Origin: Natronococcus occultus SP4
GTDB taxonomy: Archaea > Halobacteriota > Halobacteria > Halobacteriales > Natrialbaceae
Direction: 5' to 3'
Length of the DNA: 64,000 nucleotides
Assembly: GCF_000328685.1 (NCBI RefSeq)
Contig: NC_019976.1
Location: 62,001 to 126,000 of the forward strand
The position numbers were made by a program, and so were the translations under genes. This document shows, piece after piece, positions 9,301 through 17,928 of the stretch (position 1 is the stretch's first letter; each line of letters opens with the position of its first letter). The notes under the pieces are model-generated. The model did not search any database, was not told the DNA's origin, and saw only the letters and a list, made by a program, of their open reading frames with translations.

Positions 9301-9564
9301 GTTTCTGACCCGGAGATGAGAGGGACGTTGGATGCCGTTCGTGAGCGACTGGAAGCGGACACATACACAGTACCTCAACGCAATGCTCTGGCGGACAGCC
9401 TGTCGTCAATTCAGGAAGAAGTCTACGGCTGGATGGCTAATCCGGATACGGAGATTCGTAACGCACCAGAATGGCAAACAGTTATCCACATGTCCGAGAA
9501 AGGGAGGGCCGAGTCCGGAGAAAGCGAACTGAAGGCAGTCATAAAATACCAGAACAATGATTAA
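6304..9564 (+). CDS. PLD-nuclease/SF2 (SNF2-like) helicase fusion, restriction/defence-type
   Basis: 1086 residues. Residues 1-200 form a phospholipase-D-type nuclease module: His143 and Lys145 (NFHPKFYSF), then GSANFSKGG at 162-170 and a conserved Asn/Glu pair. A superfamily 2 helicase follows. Walker A is SVGTGKT with Lys284, DEAH is at 367-370, TTATP at 397-401, and the second RecA lobe has TTDMLAEGVNLPRADAIVNF and QRTGRALRI. A long insertion (about 430-640) separates the lobes. A roughly 250-residue helical tail follows the helicase core. It overlaps the methyltransferase start by 8 nt. By family logic the pair restricts foreign DNA, with PLD cleavage driven by ATP translocation; the exact system type is not assigned. 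G+C is visibly lower than in flanking operons. Confidence 0.85.
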   Translation: MTDIGNRVIDNNAGLLAEHKEGSVRDVFEHYLTKAIEEDRDNSFRLDVGTGFLFFSGFEAIADRFEELIETGSVSRIEDPEWGTEAPIRVVMGPETSNRTKSILLSLVTDQVIEYDDEAIDILRRFVEKGVVDFRVITERNFHPKFYSFYLRSEVPDDIWAGSANFSKGGLQSNIELSVQMQAGNQDRELFREWFDKLWEQGEEDLDVLEVIENVQQSDYVYQPPSVFFAKLIRYLDRDYLLDSSVSTSGSPLLEYQNLTYNIVMERLQRFGGYILSNSVGTGKTYVAAQTAATYQRRFPDNEILVVAPSNVTEEWEDVFDEFNVASETEFLSMGMLQKQPLEEATAGDRVFDYREYTDRFSLLIVDEAHNYRNDSNRRNNLEDIIRQNGDSDVLLTTATPINISPEDLFSLIDLFYRAGRVHQFETAGLKSHYENTRQRLKKLNKYDDLSSSLIRDIKTIENELSIKITWRIIQEEFQEDLRELAGDDVEYDDPEITEEEYDYPTRYQSEVFEEIVPFLDQLNYEPSKLWDGQGYQNFDNLIFRQKWRLYKRLESSLKAFHDSIDNLHKRFILYYEAITRDTAIEEGDVSSHVTSIDPQEAATATDFERLETVVTTYRSLDSDLQETVLTNLRSDIDLIEQMGDRIESSFGTTETVPYPGDNKVAKLQSIVADKLGEEKPVVIFSQYSDTVEYLYQSLSDEHTGVRRIHGGLSEDKEAFVSSFNRGEFDVIITTDMLAEGVNLPRADAIVNFDLPYNPITLIQRTGRALRITNPKQVEVHNFRPTDSIDRELELYEKLDARLDTILDIVGLDFIVWLMDKKKIEQLHEEEREEYLESLDEYNETMASSNPSDIAPEQAPPEETRTDRILRRAIDTYNLSSDDVLAVSPSIRRPIYTVVESSDYQDQETEAHDATVRDTPLSNFAVLGETGGDPSIWTPLHRSVKAGSDAAGLTESDKQTIEKIREERQEQYNRERVTAGQLGRAASQLVDQVEEVMDLVSDPEMRGTLDAVRERLEADTYTVPQRNALADSLSSIQEEVYGWMANPDTEIRNAPEWQTVIHMSEKGRAESGESELKAVIKYQNND

Positions 9565-12500
9565 TGTGACGAACTCCCCGAGTCTACTGGACGCGACACC
9601 GGAACGCGGCGATACCGGTGATTACGGATACGATTTTTTAGTCGATGCTGGATATTTCGAAGCGCCGACGTCGGACACGGTAACCTACGATACCGACTGC
9701 GAGGTTACGTATCGCTTTAGCATCGAGGGATCCGTGCGGATTGCGTACTTCGAGTTCCCGATGGCGGCTGTGCCACAGGATACCCCGAAGAAGATCACAC
9801 AGGAGCTGAAGCGGAGAACTCGGCTACAGTATTTTTGGTTTTTCGACCCGGAGACGAACCGGGTTCAGGTATTCCGAGCGTCACGAGGGAACTTCCAGTT
9901 TATCTACAACCCCGACCTCCATAAGGGAACCACAGCGGGAAGCAAGCTGGACAAGCTAGAGCAGGTTCCCGAAGACATCAACGTCCTTTTCGACTACAAG
10001 GACGTTGTTGACCGCTTCTACCGAGAGCTGTGGGACCACCGATCCGACCTCGCGGGCTCGCTCACGACTAACGGCGACTACACGCTGAGCAAACAGGAGG
10101 AACTCCTCTCTGCACAGCGGATTATTGACCGTCTGATTTTCCTCTACTTTCTCGTCGAACGGGGTGTCATCACCCCGGTGAACGATTCCAAGGAGATGGT
10201 TCCGGGGAAAACGGATCGTGTATTCAGTACGCTCGTCGATGAACACGATGACTTCTGGGTCTTCCTTCGAACTGTCTTCTTTGACCGACTAAACTCTCAC
10301 AACACCGATGCTATCAAATTTACCGGATCGTACTGGCTCCATGTCCCGTATCTGAACGGAGGACTCTTCCAGCCCGAGGAGCTTGCTACCACGGACGGCA
10401 CTACCATCTCAGAGGACGATGAGTTGATCGTCGAGGACTTCGACTGGGACGCTCTCATTAGTGAGCTCAACGAGTACAATTGGCTCTTGGATGGTCTCGA
10501 AGGCACGGACGACGACGCAGCTGAGACAGTCGGAAATCTCACTCCGGCCGTCCTCGGATACATCTACGAAAAGTTCGTCATTTCAGTGAGTAAGATCGGC
10601 GACGATGTCCGTCTGAGCGATTTGGGCGCGTCCGAGCGAAACGACCTCCTGTCCGAGGGTAACAGTGAGGTCGGCGCGTACTACACCGGTGAGGACATAA
10701 CCGATTTCAAGGCTCGTCGTGCGTTGTGGGAGGGTGTACTGGAGAAGGTCGATCAGGACCTCGCCGAAGGAACAGCCCCTGTTGAGCTTCGTTCCGACGA
10801 CCTCTACCGACCCGGAGAAGACCGATCTGCGGAAATCGAGTCGACTCAGAAAGGCGGGTTTGATATCCTCTATGAGAAGTACAGGAGCTCTCCAGAAGTA
10901 CTGCAGTATTTGGATTCAAAACTAACGGAGTTGAGGGTGTGTGACCCTGCTGTCGGAAGTGGCTCGTTCGCTCTTGCGGTGGCGAACACACTGTTCGAGT
11001 GGCGGTCGATGTGCCGACCCGATACGGACGAGTACGTTCTCCGGCGGCAGATCATCGCACAGAACATCTTCGGCGTGGACGTCCTCGAAGGGGCGACAGA
11101 AATCTGTAAGCTGCGTCTGTGGCTGTGGCTTATCAGCGCAACTCCAGTAGACACGACCGAGGGGACGGCCGTCGACGAACGTGACGAGATTCCACCCCTG
11201 CCGGACATCACCTTCAACATCCGAACCGGAAACAGCCTCCTCGGATTTACCGAAACCGCTGCTGTAGCCGGTCAACAGCACACTCTTGGCTCCACGACGA
11301 TGGAGGACCGATTACGGAAGTACGGACAAGACGTTCGTAACTACAGGGAATCCGCTGACCCCGAGAGAGAGACGAAGCGAACGCTCGAACGCCGACACGA
11401 CGAGCTAAAGAAAGACCTGGACGAGTGGTACGCAGGGGCTCAGAGTGACTCAAACAATAACCGCCTCACGATCGCTGACCACGTTGATGATGTTGGAGCC
11501 GCGTGGAATAGCCTGAATGCGGCTCCCCAGTCCTCCACGACGCTCAGCATCACCGTTCCGGACGGGATACCCGAAGCGATCGATGAGTACCTGGGGGAGC
11601 GGGGATTTACGACGTACAAATACAAGGCACGGTTAGACAGTCCGACACTCGAGAAACGGGGTGTCGAGACGATCTTCCACCGGTTCCGACAGCACTTCTC
11701 CGATCCTGAGGAGTGGAGCGTCCTCGTCGAACGTGAGTACGCTGAACAGGACTTTCGACGGGACAAGTTGAACGCGTGTCACTGGCCGCTCGAATTTCCG
11801 CTCGTATTCATAGAGAACGGAGGATTCGACGTCGTCATCAGCAATCCTCCCTATGGAGCTTCACTCAGCCCCGAAGAAGAGCCGTTGCTGAAAAACGAGG
11901 CTAATTACGAGTGTCAGGGGACGAACGACTCTTGTGAGTGGTTCTACGAACGGGCACTCGACCTCGCTCACGATCACGGTGTCATCTCCTACATCGTCAA
12001 CAAAAGTATCGCCTTCTACAGTTCGTGGTCCGACATCCGCGAGAAACTACTGGAGGAGACCGAGTTCAAGCATGTTTTCGACGTCGGACTCGGGTTCGTC
12101 GGAGTAAACCTCGAAACCATCGCGATAGTCAATACTATGGGGGGTGACGGTCAGTCACGTATTCCTACTGTACACCGGAGCAGGGATCTTCGGAGTACAA
12201 CTGCGAACCAGCCGGTCCACCTTGGATGGGTTGAGCAGGAATTCATGATGGATTCGAAAACCATCATTTTCCGACCCATAACGGACGAGCAGAGCGATGT
12301 CCTGGAAAGCCTGCGTTCCCACGACCGGCGTCTTGGTGACGTAATGTCTACCGAAGACACGACGAGGCAGTTGTACATTCCAGACAGCAAAAAGAAGAGA
12401 CTCGATGAGGGGGACGATCACTACATCAACAAGAACCCGTGGGTACAGGAGTTCTACGTGGAAGACATTTGGCACAAGGATCTCAGTGACTACCGCGACT

Positions 12501-13174
12501 CCGTCGACGAATACGCCGTTCCGCGTGTCATGTTAAAGGTGCTCCGTGGAACTCGGCTCCGGGCCTGGATCGACGAAGGTGGAGACGTTGTAGGCACGGA
12601 GAAGCTCGTAAACGTCCCACTTGAGGAGAGTACCCCGGAAGAGATCGCGTTCGTATACGCTGCGTTAAACCACCCGTGTGCATCCTACTACCTCCAGAAG
12701 GCGATCTTCTCGGAAACCACCGAGAGCGCACGGGTGATGGACGGTCAGTACTCGAAACCGATTCCGATCCCGGAAGCGTCCACAGAAACTGAAATCACCG
12801 TCGCCCAGCTCGCGTGGGCGCTGACGTTGGCGAGACAACTGGACCACGACTCTACCCGTGACCTTTCGGAACGAGTGACGACCCTTCAGTCGGGACTCAA
12901 TGCAATCCTCACTGGTCTTTACCTGAATGCGCAGCCGGAAACGATCACGCACTGGTGTGGTGCTGCCAACAGCGCCGGAACGGAGAGTGAACGCGTCCAC
13001 GAGGTTTTCAGAGAGTTTTACAGCAAGCGGTTCGCTACGCGGAACGGGAACCCAGAGCAGTGTTGGGACGAGATTGAGGCAGTAGTGGATTCGACCGTAG
13101 ATATGGTTTCGGAGTGGGAGACGGACCAACTCTTGGGATCACACGAAATGGCGGTAGTCGAGGACGTCCTGTAG
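9557..13174 (+). CDS. Eco57I/PglX-like adenine-specific DNA methyltransferase
   Basis: 1205 residues, starting inside the helicase stop region (ATGATTAA overlap). The N-terminal 1-200 is alpha/beta and of unknown role. LHVPYLNGGLF (261-271), GYIYEKF and GAYYTGEDITDF are the conserved pre-catalytic blocks of type IIG/PglX enzymes. SAM motif I is DPAVGSGSF at 463-471 and the catalytic motif IV is NPPY at 763-766, predicting N6-adenine methylation. Residues from about 900 onward look like a target-recognition region with a coiled C-terminus. No fused PD-(D/E)XK nuclease is obvious, so cleavage would rely on the PLD-helicase partner. Confidence 0.88.
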   Translation: MINVTNSPSLLDATPERGDTGDYGYDFLVDAGYFEAPTSDTVTYDTDCEVTYRFSIEGSVRIAYFEFPMAAVPQDTPKKITQELKRRTRLQYFWFFDPETNRVQVFRASRGNFQFIYNPDLHKGTTAGSKLDKLEQVPEDINVLFDYKDVVDRFYRELWDHRSDLAGSLTTNGDYTLSKQEELLSAQRIIDRLIFLYFLVERGVITPVNDSKEMVPGKTDRVFSTLVDEHDDFWVFLRTVFFDRLNSHNTDAIKFTGSYWLHVPYLNGGLFQPEELATTDGTTISEDDELIVEDFDWDALISELNEYNWLLDGLEGTDDDAAETVGNLTPAVLGYIYEKFVISVSKIGDDVRLSDLGASERNDLLSEGNSEVGAYYTGEDITDFKARRALWEGVLEKVDQDLAEGTAPVELRSDDLYRPGEDRSAEIESTQKGGFDILYEKYRSSPEVLQYLDSKLTELRVCDPAVGSGSFALAVANTLFEWRSMCRPDTDEYVLRRQIIAQNIFGVDVLEGATEICKLRLWLWLISATPVDTTEGTAVDERDEIPPLPDITFNIRTGNSLLGFTETAAVAGQQHTLGSTTMEDRLRKYGQDVRNYRESADPERETKRTLERRHDELKKDLDEWYAGAQSDSNNNRLTIADHVDDVGAAWNSLNAAPQSSTTLSITVPDGIPEAIDEYLGERGFTTYKYKARLDSPTLEKRGVETIFHRFRQHFSDPEEWSVLVEREYAEQDFRRDKLNACHWPLEFPLVFIENGGFDVVISNPPYGASLSPEEEPLLKNEANYECQGTNDSCEWFYERALDLAHDHGVISYIVNKSIAFYSSWSDIREKLLEETEFKHVFDVGLGFVGVNLETIAIVNTMGGDGQSRIPTVHRSRDLRSTTANQPVHLGWVEQEFMMDSKTIIFRPITDEQSDVLESLRSHDRRLGDVMSTEDTTRQLYIPDSKKKRLDEGDDHYINKNPWVQEFYVEDIWHKDLSDYRDSVDEYAVPRVMLKVLRGTRLRAWIDEGGDVVGTEKLVNVPLEESTPEEIAFVYAALNHPCASYYLQKAIFSETTESARVMDGQYSKPIPIPEASTETEITVAQLAWALTLARQLDHDSTRDLSERVTTLQSGLNAILTGLYLNAQPETITHWCGAANSAGTESERVHEVFREFYSKRFATRNGNPEQCWDEIEAVVDSTVDMVSEWETDQLLGSHEMAVVEDVL

Positions 13175-13190
13175 AGGGTGGAAAAGGCGG

Positions 13191-13802
13191 CTACCGAAGC
13201 GTCCGGGGATCGCTACTGCTTTCTCGGTTGATTCGCCGGAACCAGTCGCTAAACGCGTCCCAGCTCATACCGCCTTCGGATTCCGGGATCGGGCGGGTTT
13301 CGATCGGAGTAGCATCGGAGTCATCGAACGCGGCGTCGAGGTCGATGTCGGTGACCTGCAGTACGTGGGCGCCCTTGCCCTTTGCAATGTAGTAGTACAC
13401 CTTCTCCTCCGCATCGGTTCCAGGAGGAATTCGAACGTAAGGCTGCGGGAGACAGTTGTCCGGAACACCGTCTTCTGTTTCGGCCTCTTTGACGGAGTAA
13501 TTCACGAGAAAGAGCACGCCGCCAAGCTCTTGGGTCAACTGCCAGAGTGAGACGAATTTCCGCCCGTTTCGGTGCCAGTAGTTGTTCGGATGGCTCTCGT
13601 CGATGGCTAATATCTCGCGCCACTTGTACGGCGGATCAGTAAAGGGACCCCCCAGTTTCAGGAATTCGAACACGACCCATCCCATCTCCGGATGGTTCAC
13701 CAGTCGTTCCACGTTCACGCCGAAGGTAGGATCATCACCCAGCGCCTCCTTCACGAACAGAACCTCCGTCGCGTCTTCCTTGGCGAGTTTCTTACTAGGC
13801 AT
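13191..13802 (-). CDS. Uncharacterised protein convergent to the methyltransferase
   Basis: Starts at MPSKKLAKED (13802); the longer upstream reading is A+T-rich and not halophilic. 203 residues. Residues near 45-100 show an alternating pattern: WVVFEFLKL, then SHPNNYW.RNGRKFVSLWQL, then GGVLFLVNY. This resembles the strand-helix-strand core of PD-(D/E)XK-like nucleases (Glu, a Lys-bearing helix, a hydrophobic strand), but no certain catalytic triad can be named. It ends 16 nt from the methyltransferase stop in convergent orientation and shares the island's lower G+C. A nuclease, an inhibitor or a separate island gene are all possible. Confidence 0.7.
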   Translation of the reverse strand: MPSKKLAKEDATEVLFVKEALGDDPTFGVNVERLVNHPEMGWVVFEFLKLGGPFTDPPYKWREILAIDESHPNNYWHRNGRKFVSLWQLTQELGGVLFLVNYSVKEAETEDGVPDNCLPQPYVRIPPGTDAEEKVYYYIAKGKGAHVLQVTDIDLDAAFDDSDATPIETRPIPESEGGMSWDAFSDWFRRINRESSSDPRTLR

Positions 13803-14290
13803 TCTCTGAACGATGCGGGCAAGCCAACATAATACTAGGCGTTGATATGAGTAGATAGACAATAGGAATTTACTAATTACATTCTTCTTTGTTGATTGGA
13901 AGGGCTGATACTCTTGCCACAGCTGTTCACTCTCCCCGACACAGTATGGGAGGTGAGCTCGCCCACGAACTGCCACAAACGAACTCGATGTTCACGGGGA
14001 TCGCTGGCTTCGCTGCGCTCCAAGACGTCCATTGGACGCTGGACAGAATTCCGGGTGGCTGCAGCCTGGCGAAATCGAGTTTACCCGGAGCAGTTCTCCA
14101 CTACTAGCTCCGTGAAGTACCACGGGCGCGGTGGCCCGTAGCCTCGTCGTTTGGCCTCTCCCCGAAACGGGAGCGTAACGGCAGCAGACGAACGTAATTC
14201 CCGCTGTACTTGCGGAGCAATCGAAACGAGCCGCGACCTGCAAAACGTACTCCGTTCGAGCACTACCACGGACTGAGGGGAGTCAACTGC
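13803..14290. other. A+T-rich island edge and possible transposon scar; no intact gene
   Basis: 13803-13890 is A+T-rich and probably the promoter of the gene at 13191-13802. The remainder has only short broken frames on the minus strand, none resembling a complete protein. The recognisable structure is the stem-loop plus shared 12-mer listed at 14102-14146. Confidence 0.5.
14102..14146 (-). mobile_element. Stem-loop followed by GGTACTTCACGG, possible IS200/IS605-TnpB end
   Basis: Read on the minus strand, an ACGGGC/GCCCGT hairpin is followed at once by the 12-mer GGTACTTCACGG. The same 12-mer follows a different GC-rich hairpin inside the broken chromate transporter at 19111-19140. TnpB-type elements end in a structured guide-RNA scaffold, so both may be remnants of such ends. 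No transposase reading frame is left here. The assignment is an inference from the shared motif. Confidence 0.35.
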
Positions 14291-15388
14291 CTAGTACTGG
14301 TCCTGGAAGTGGTTGACCGCGTCGAAGAACTCCTCACGCTTGCGCTCGAGGAACATGAAGTGTGTTCCACCGGCGATCTCGGCGTACTGCTTCCGGTCGT
14401 CTTCGGCGCCGACGGCATCGTATAGATTCAGCGCACCCGCTCGGGAAATGGTTTCGTCGCTCGAGGGACGTACGACGAACGTCGGGTCGGTAATCTGTTC
14501 GGGGTGGTACTCCCTGTCCTGGACCACCAGCGGATTGATGATCGTCTCCGGCTCGTCCTCGATCGCCTGGTTGCTCTCGACGATCGCTTTCCAGACCGCG
14601 TCGAGTACCTCGTCGGCGGTGTACTCGTCGCCGCCGATCCACCGGTCAAGGTCGGCGTCGGTGGGAATTTCACCGGTCCACGCCTCGACGAACTCCTCGC
14701 GGGTGTGGGGCAGGTATGCCGGCCCGTCCGGGTCCGTGCCGACTTCGAGCGTGTCGAACGAACCCCCAGCAAGCGTAACCGTCGCGTAGTCCGGTTCGCC
14801 GAGCGCGTATACCGCGCGACCACGCCACGTGCCGCCCGAGAGGCCGACGTAGTGGATGCGATCGAAACCGCAGTCCTCACGAAGCCACCGGGTCACCTCG
14901 AGGAGATCCAGGGCTTCGCGTTCGAACGACAGCGGCGGCGCGTTCGCCTCCGGCTGGGACCGGAACTCGGCTGGGAGTTCCGTATCGCCGTACCCGCGCA
15001 TGTCGGGCGCGAACGCTGCCAGTCCCTGGTCGGCCGCGTACCGCAGCCAGCCGAAGTCCTCGGCAACCGGTGGATCGAACATCGGGAGCGCACCGTAGGT
15101 CATTCCGTGGACGAAGATGACCGCCTCGTCGGGATCTGCAGCGGTCGTCCGCTCCCAGACTCGAAGCCGGTGGCAGTCGTCCATCGTCAGATCGTGGGCG
15201 GTTGGCTTCCACGAAGCTATCTCGCGGTCCTGCCTGCCGGCCCGTCGTTTGTCGTTCGTTCGCTCTGCCTCGTTTCGGTGGTCGTCCGCGCCCGTTGCCG
15301 CGCCAGCTGTCCCAAGAACCGCCGTCCCGGCCGTTCCGGCGAGGAACGCTCGTCTAGGGGTCGTTGTCCGGTCACTGTTGTCCGTCAT
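14291..15388 (-). CDS. Tat-exported alpha/beta hydrolase
   Basis: The start MTDNSDRTTTPRRAFLAG gives a twin-arginine signal (Arg12-Arg13) and an Ala/Gly-rich hydrophobic stretch; a longer upstream start would bury it. 365 residues. The hydrolase fold is shown by VIFVHGMTYG (oxyanion strand, about 91-100), FAPDMRGYGDTE and the nucleophile elbow YVGLSGG with Ser184. The terminal His lies in AGGTHFMFLERK near the C-terminus. It probably acts on an ester or peptide-like substrate outside the membrane; specificity cannot be read. It is a monocistronic gene flanked by non-coding DNA. Confidence 0.85.
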   Translation of the reverse strand: MTDNSDRTTTPRRAFLAGTAGTAVLGTAGAATGADDHRNEAERTNDKRRAGRQDREIASWKPTAHDLTMDDCHRLRVWERTTAADPDEAVIFVHGMTYGALPMFDPPVAEDFGWLRYAADQGLAAFAPDMRGYGDTELPAEFRSQPEANAPPLSFEREALDLLEVTRWLREDCGFDRIHYVGLSGGTWRGRAVYALGEPDYATVTLAGGSFDTLEVGTDPDGPAYLPHTREEFVEAWTGEIPTDADLDRWIGGDEYTADEVLDAVWKAIVESNQAIEDEPETIINPLVVQDREYHPEQITDPTFVVRPSSDETISRAGALNLYDAVGAEDDRKQYAEIAGGTHFMFLERKREEFFDAVNHFQDQY

Positions 15389-16008
15389 GTCTCGGGAAAA
15401 TGACTGTTTGAGAATACAATCATAGTACCTGTGTATTTCACGAACTGAGAAACTCCCGAACAGTGGTGAGCAACCCATCCGATCCCGATTCGGAGACCCC
15501 ATTGGGGTCGACCGTGTCCTTCGTCTGTCGACCGCTTGCTGTACTGGCTGACGCGACGGGCGCTACCCGAATCTGGTTCTCGATTAGTGGGAGATACGCA
15601 CCTGAAGAGGTGTACCTGTTGAACGATAACAGGGAGGCGTGATCCGTACGGACTGTTCGATTACCTTGTGATTTATCCTCATAGTAATCGCTTTCGAGGT
15701 TCTTGCCGCAACAAGACGGCAATACGATATCGAACAGTGCTGTCTGGAACCGTCTTCTCTGTGAAAAATTGCGTTCCCGGCGACGCCGTACATGCACGAA
15801 GTTGCTATCGAAAGTTGCGCAGATCCGGATTTCCCGTCCCGATGGCTCCAGTTCGTTGGTCGTAGAACGGTTATCGATCCCAAACCGGAAGCGGCGAAAC
15901 GTGGCTTTGGGGGAGACACCCGTCGGCGGTTCCGTTCCAACACCTCTCCGAGACTATTTCACTCAAGTTTGCAATCATTATTTGTGTCTGCCCCACCAAG
16001 GGTGAGGC
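15389..16008. other. Long non-coding stretch
   Basis: About 620 nt without a convincing gene. The open frames present are Arg/Ser-rich and lack the acidic bias of neighbours. The 3' end holds the ribosome-binding-like GGGTGAGG just before the small zinc protein at 16009 and an A+T-rich patch at 15970-15985 that could be its promoter. Confidence 0.5.
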
Positions 16009-16164
16009 ATGCCCCACGATCAGGATGTCGAGGGAGATACGTCCGACATTAGCTCCGAGTACGAGTGTCTCCAATGTGGGAAAATCGTTCGGGCCGAAAC
16101 CAGTCCGGGAGAGTGCGCCGAGTGCGGGGGTGAGTTCCAAAACCGTGCGAAATCGCTCGAGTAG
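16009..16164 (+). CDS. Rubrerythrin-like zinc-ribbon small protein
   Basis: 51 residues, ATG preceded by GGGTGAGG. The sequence carries YECLQCGKIV and GECAECGGEF, two C-x2-C knuckles spaced as in the rubredoxin-like ribbon of rubrerythrin C-termini. A polar Asp-rich head precedes them. Such stand-alone ribbons are common in haloarchaea and probably bind zinc; a function beyond that is unknown. Confidence 0.8.
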   Translation: MPHDQDVEGDTSDISSEYECLQCGKIVRAETSPGECAECGGEFQNRAKSLE

Positions 16165-16208
16165 GAGTCCGACATCGAGCGCTCCCTGACGAGCATCCCG
16201 GTCCGCTG

Positions 16209-16481
16209 TTACTCGGAGAGTGTTACGTGAACGTCGCCAGTACCCGAGACGACGACGTCATATCCTGCATACTCGAAGGAGATCGATTGCAGACCGGACT
16301 CTCGATCGCAGTCGATCAGTTCGTTCAGCGCTTCCGGATTGATCGCCTCGTGGAGGGGCGGCAACTCGAGTGGATCCGTTCCAGCAGCGTCGGCAACTGC
16401 AACAACGACAGCAACAACTGGCGTCATCCCCTGATTCGGTACCGACGGAGCGTTCGTGGTCTGAACGGACGCGTTTGACAT
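16209..16481 (-). CDS. HalOD1 output-domain protein
   Basis: 90 residues from ATG at 16481. The pattern SVVVAVVVAVADAAGTDPLELPPLHEAI is varied here as TPVVAVVVAVADAAGTDPLE, followed by PPLHEAINPEALNELI and a C-terminal beta-hairpin YDVVVSGTGDVHV. This matches the haloarchaeal output domain 1 family. These domains are often at the end of two-component proteins or stand alone; they are thought to be signalling outputs, and no partner is adjacent. Confidence 0.85.
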   Translation of the reverse strand: MSNASVQTTNAPSVPNQGMTPVVAVVVAVADAAGTDPLELPPLHEAINPEALNELIDCDRESGLQSISFEYAGYDVVVSGTGDVHVTLSE

Positions 16482-16625
16482 AGCACGGACTGCCACATAC
16501 CTGTATAAACTACTTTCCAAACAGCTTTCCGGTTTCTAACCCTCGTTCGTTCGGCGTTCGTTGACCCGAAACCGTGGGCTTTCGCCTGTAACGCGACGGA
16601 TGAACGCCACGGTCACCCGTTTCGA

Positions 16626-17303
16626 TCACACCCCATCCGATTCGGTCATCCCCTTTGGCGGGGCGACGGTGAGTGTGTTTCTGACGAGGTTGTCCGTCGC
16701 ACGACGCAGCCGCTGGGAGACGGAGTTCGTCGAAACCCCCAGCTCCGTCGCAAGCTCCTCGATCTGGGTCTCGCGGGGGACGTCGAAGTAACCCATCTCC
16801 TGGGCGACCGTGAGCACCTCCCGCTGGCTTGGAGTGAGGTCGTACCGCCGCTCTTTCGGCCCGATTCCTCGGTGTAGACGCTGGAGCTCGAACATGTAGT
16901 CTCGTTTCTGGAAGTGAGCCTGGAACTCCTCGAGGACGGTCTGGTCGACGAACTTCAACTTGAGATACCAGCGACCGTCCTTCGCTTCGGCCTCCTGCAT
17001 GATCCCGCGCTGGTCGACGATTTCGTCGATCAGCTGCTGGATTTCCTCGCTCCAGTGGACGTTGAAGTACCCGGTTCCGTCGGCGAGGTTGAGCGTTCGG
17101 ACCGTCTCGATATCGGGATCGTTCTCGAGGACGCTCCCGACGTCCTCGATGTCGTCGCTTGTCACCCACAGGAACGGCATCACCCACTCGCGGCTGTGGG
17201 TCGCGAGCCGTTCGATTTCGACGGTCGCGTCGGGCACGGCCTCGAGGGTGTGGTCCAGTGCGAAGGCGTCGGCGGGAATCGTGAACTCGGCAACGACGCT
17301 CAT
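16626..17303 (-). CDS. Bat-like HTH-10 transcriptional regulator
   Basis: 225 residues. The N-terminal 150 are a beta-rich sensing region of the bacterio-opsin-activator type. The C-terminus has LTPSQREVLTVAQEMGYFDV followed by ETQIEELATELGVSTNSVSQ, the HTH-10 signature. It lacks the cysteine-rich motif seen in the regulator at 50486-51157, so it is not expected to be an Fe-S oxygen sensor. Targets are unknown; the ferritin-like gene lies immediately upstream on the same strand. Confidence 0.88.
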   Translation of the reverse strand: MSVVAEFTIPADAFALDHTLEAVPDATVEIERLATHSREWVMPFLWVTSDDIEDVGSVLENDPDIETVRTLNLADGTGYFNVHWSEEIQQLIDEIVDQRGIMQEAEAKDGRWYLKLKFVDQTVLEEFQAHFQKRDYMFELQRLHRGIGPKERRYDLTPSQREVLTVAQEMGYFDVPRETQIEELATELGVSTNSVSQRLRRATDNLVRNTLTVAPPKGMTESDGV

Positions 17304-17407
17304 ACGCGTGTTCTCCGCTCGAGGAACTGAAAACCGTCACCTGCCACTGCAACAGACACGCGACGGCCCGAGCGACACACGACTGTCGGTGCTGGCGGTG
17401 TGGTGGC

Positions 17408-17881
17408 TCAGTCCGCTCGTCTGTACGCTTGCATCTTCTGTAGCGCCGATTCGGCTTCGGATCGATTCTGCTCGAGCCGACTCACCACCGACTCGGGGTG
17501 ATCGAGCGTCTCGGCCAGCAGGATCAGTCGATCGAGCAGCGTGATTTCGATCCGTTCGTTGATCGTGCCGATCCCGATCGCGTCGAGATCGCGTAGCTCG
17601 TCGCTTTCGACCTCACTGACGAACTCGTCTTTCTCCGCGAGCAATCCCTCCATGATCGGACTGCCTCGCTCCTCGAGGGGAAGGTCGGTCAGTTCGAAGA
17701 TCTCCTCGATTCGTGTGATCTGTGCGACCGTATCCTCCCTGTGGCCGGCGAACAGCTCCTGGATCTCCTCGCTGGCGGCCGCCTCGGAGAGGTCGCCGTT
17801 CAGATCGAGGATCTCCAGCTCCGCGTGGTACAGCTTCTGTAGCTCCCGCTCGAACATGTCCGCTTCAGTTCTGATACTCAT
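17408..17881 (-). CDS. DUF892 (YciE/YciF) ferritin-like protein
   Basis: 157 residues from ATG at 17881. Helical, with LYHAELEILDLNGDLSEAA, then FAGHREDTVAQITRIEEIFE, and later LDAIGIGTINERIEITLLDRL, the four-helix ferritin-like pattern with Glu/His candidates for a di-metal site. YciF-type proteins are linked to stress in bacteria; the reaction is unknown. It is followed downstream by the HTH-10 gene on the same strand. Confidence 0.8.
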   Translation of the reverse strand: MSIRTEADMFERELQKLYHAELEILDLNGDLSEAAASEEIQELFAGHREDTVAQITRIEEIFELTDLPLEERGSPIMEGLLAEKDEFVSEVESDELRDLDAIGIGTINERIEITLLDRLILLAETLDHPESVVSRLEQNRSEAESALQKMQAYRRAD

Positions 17882-17928
17882 AGGTTCTCCGTGATCGGTC
17901 GTACCGCGCTGCCCTCCATCCCAATCGG

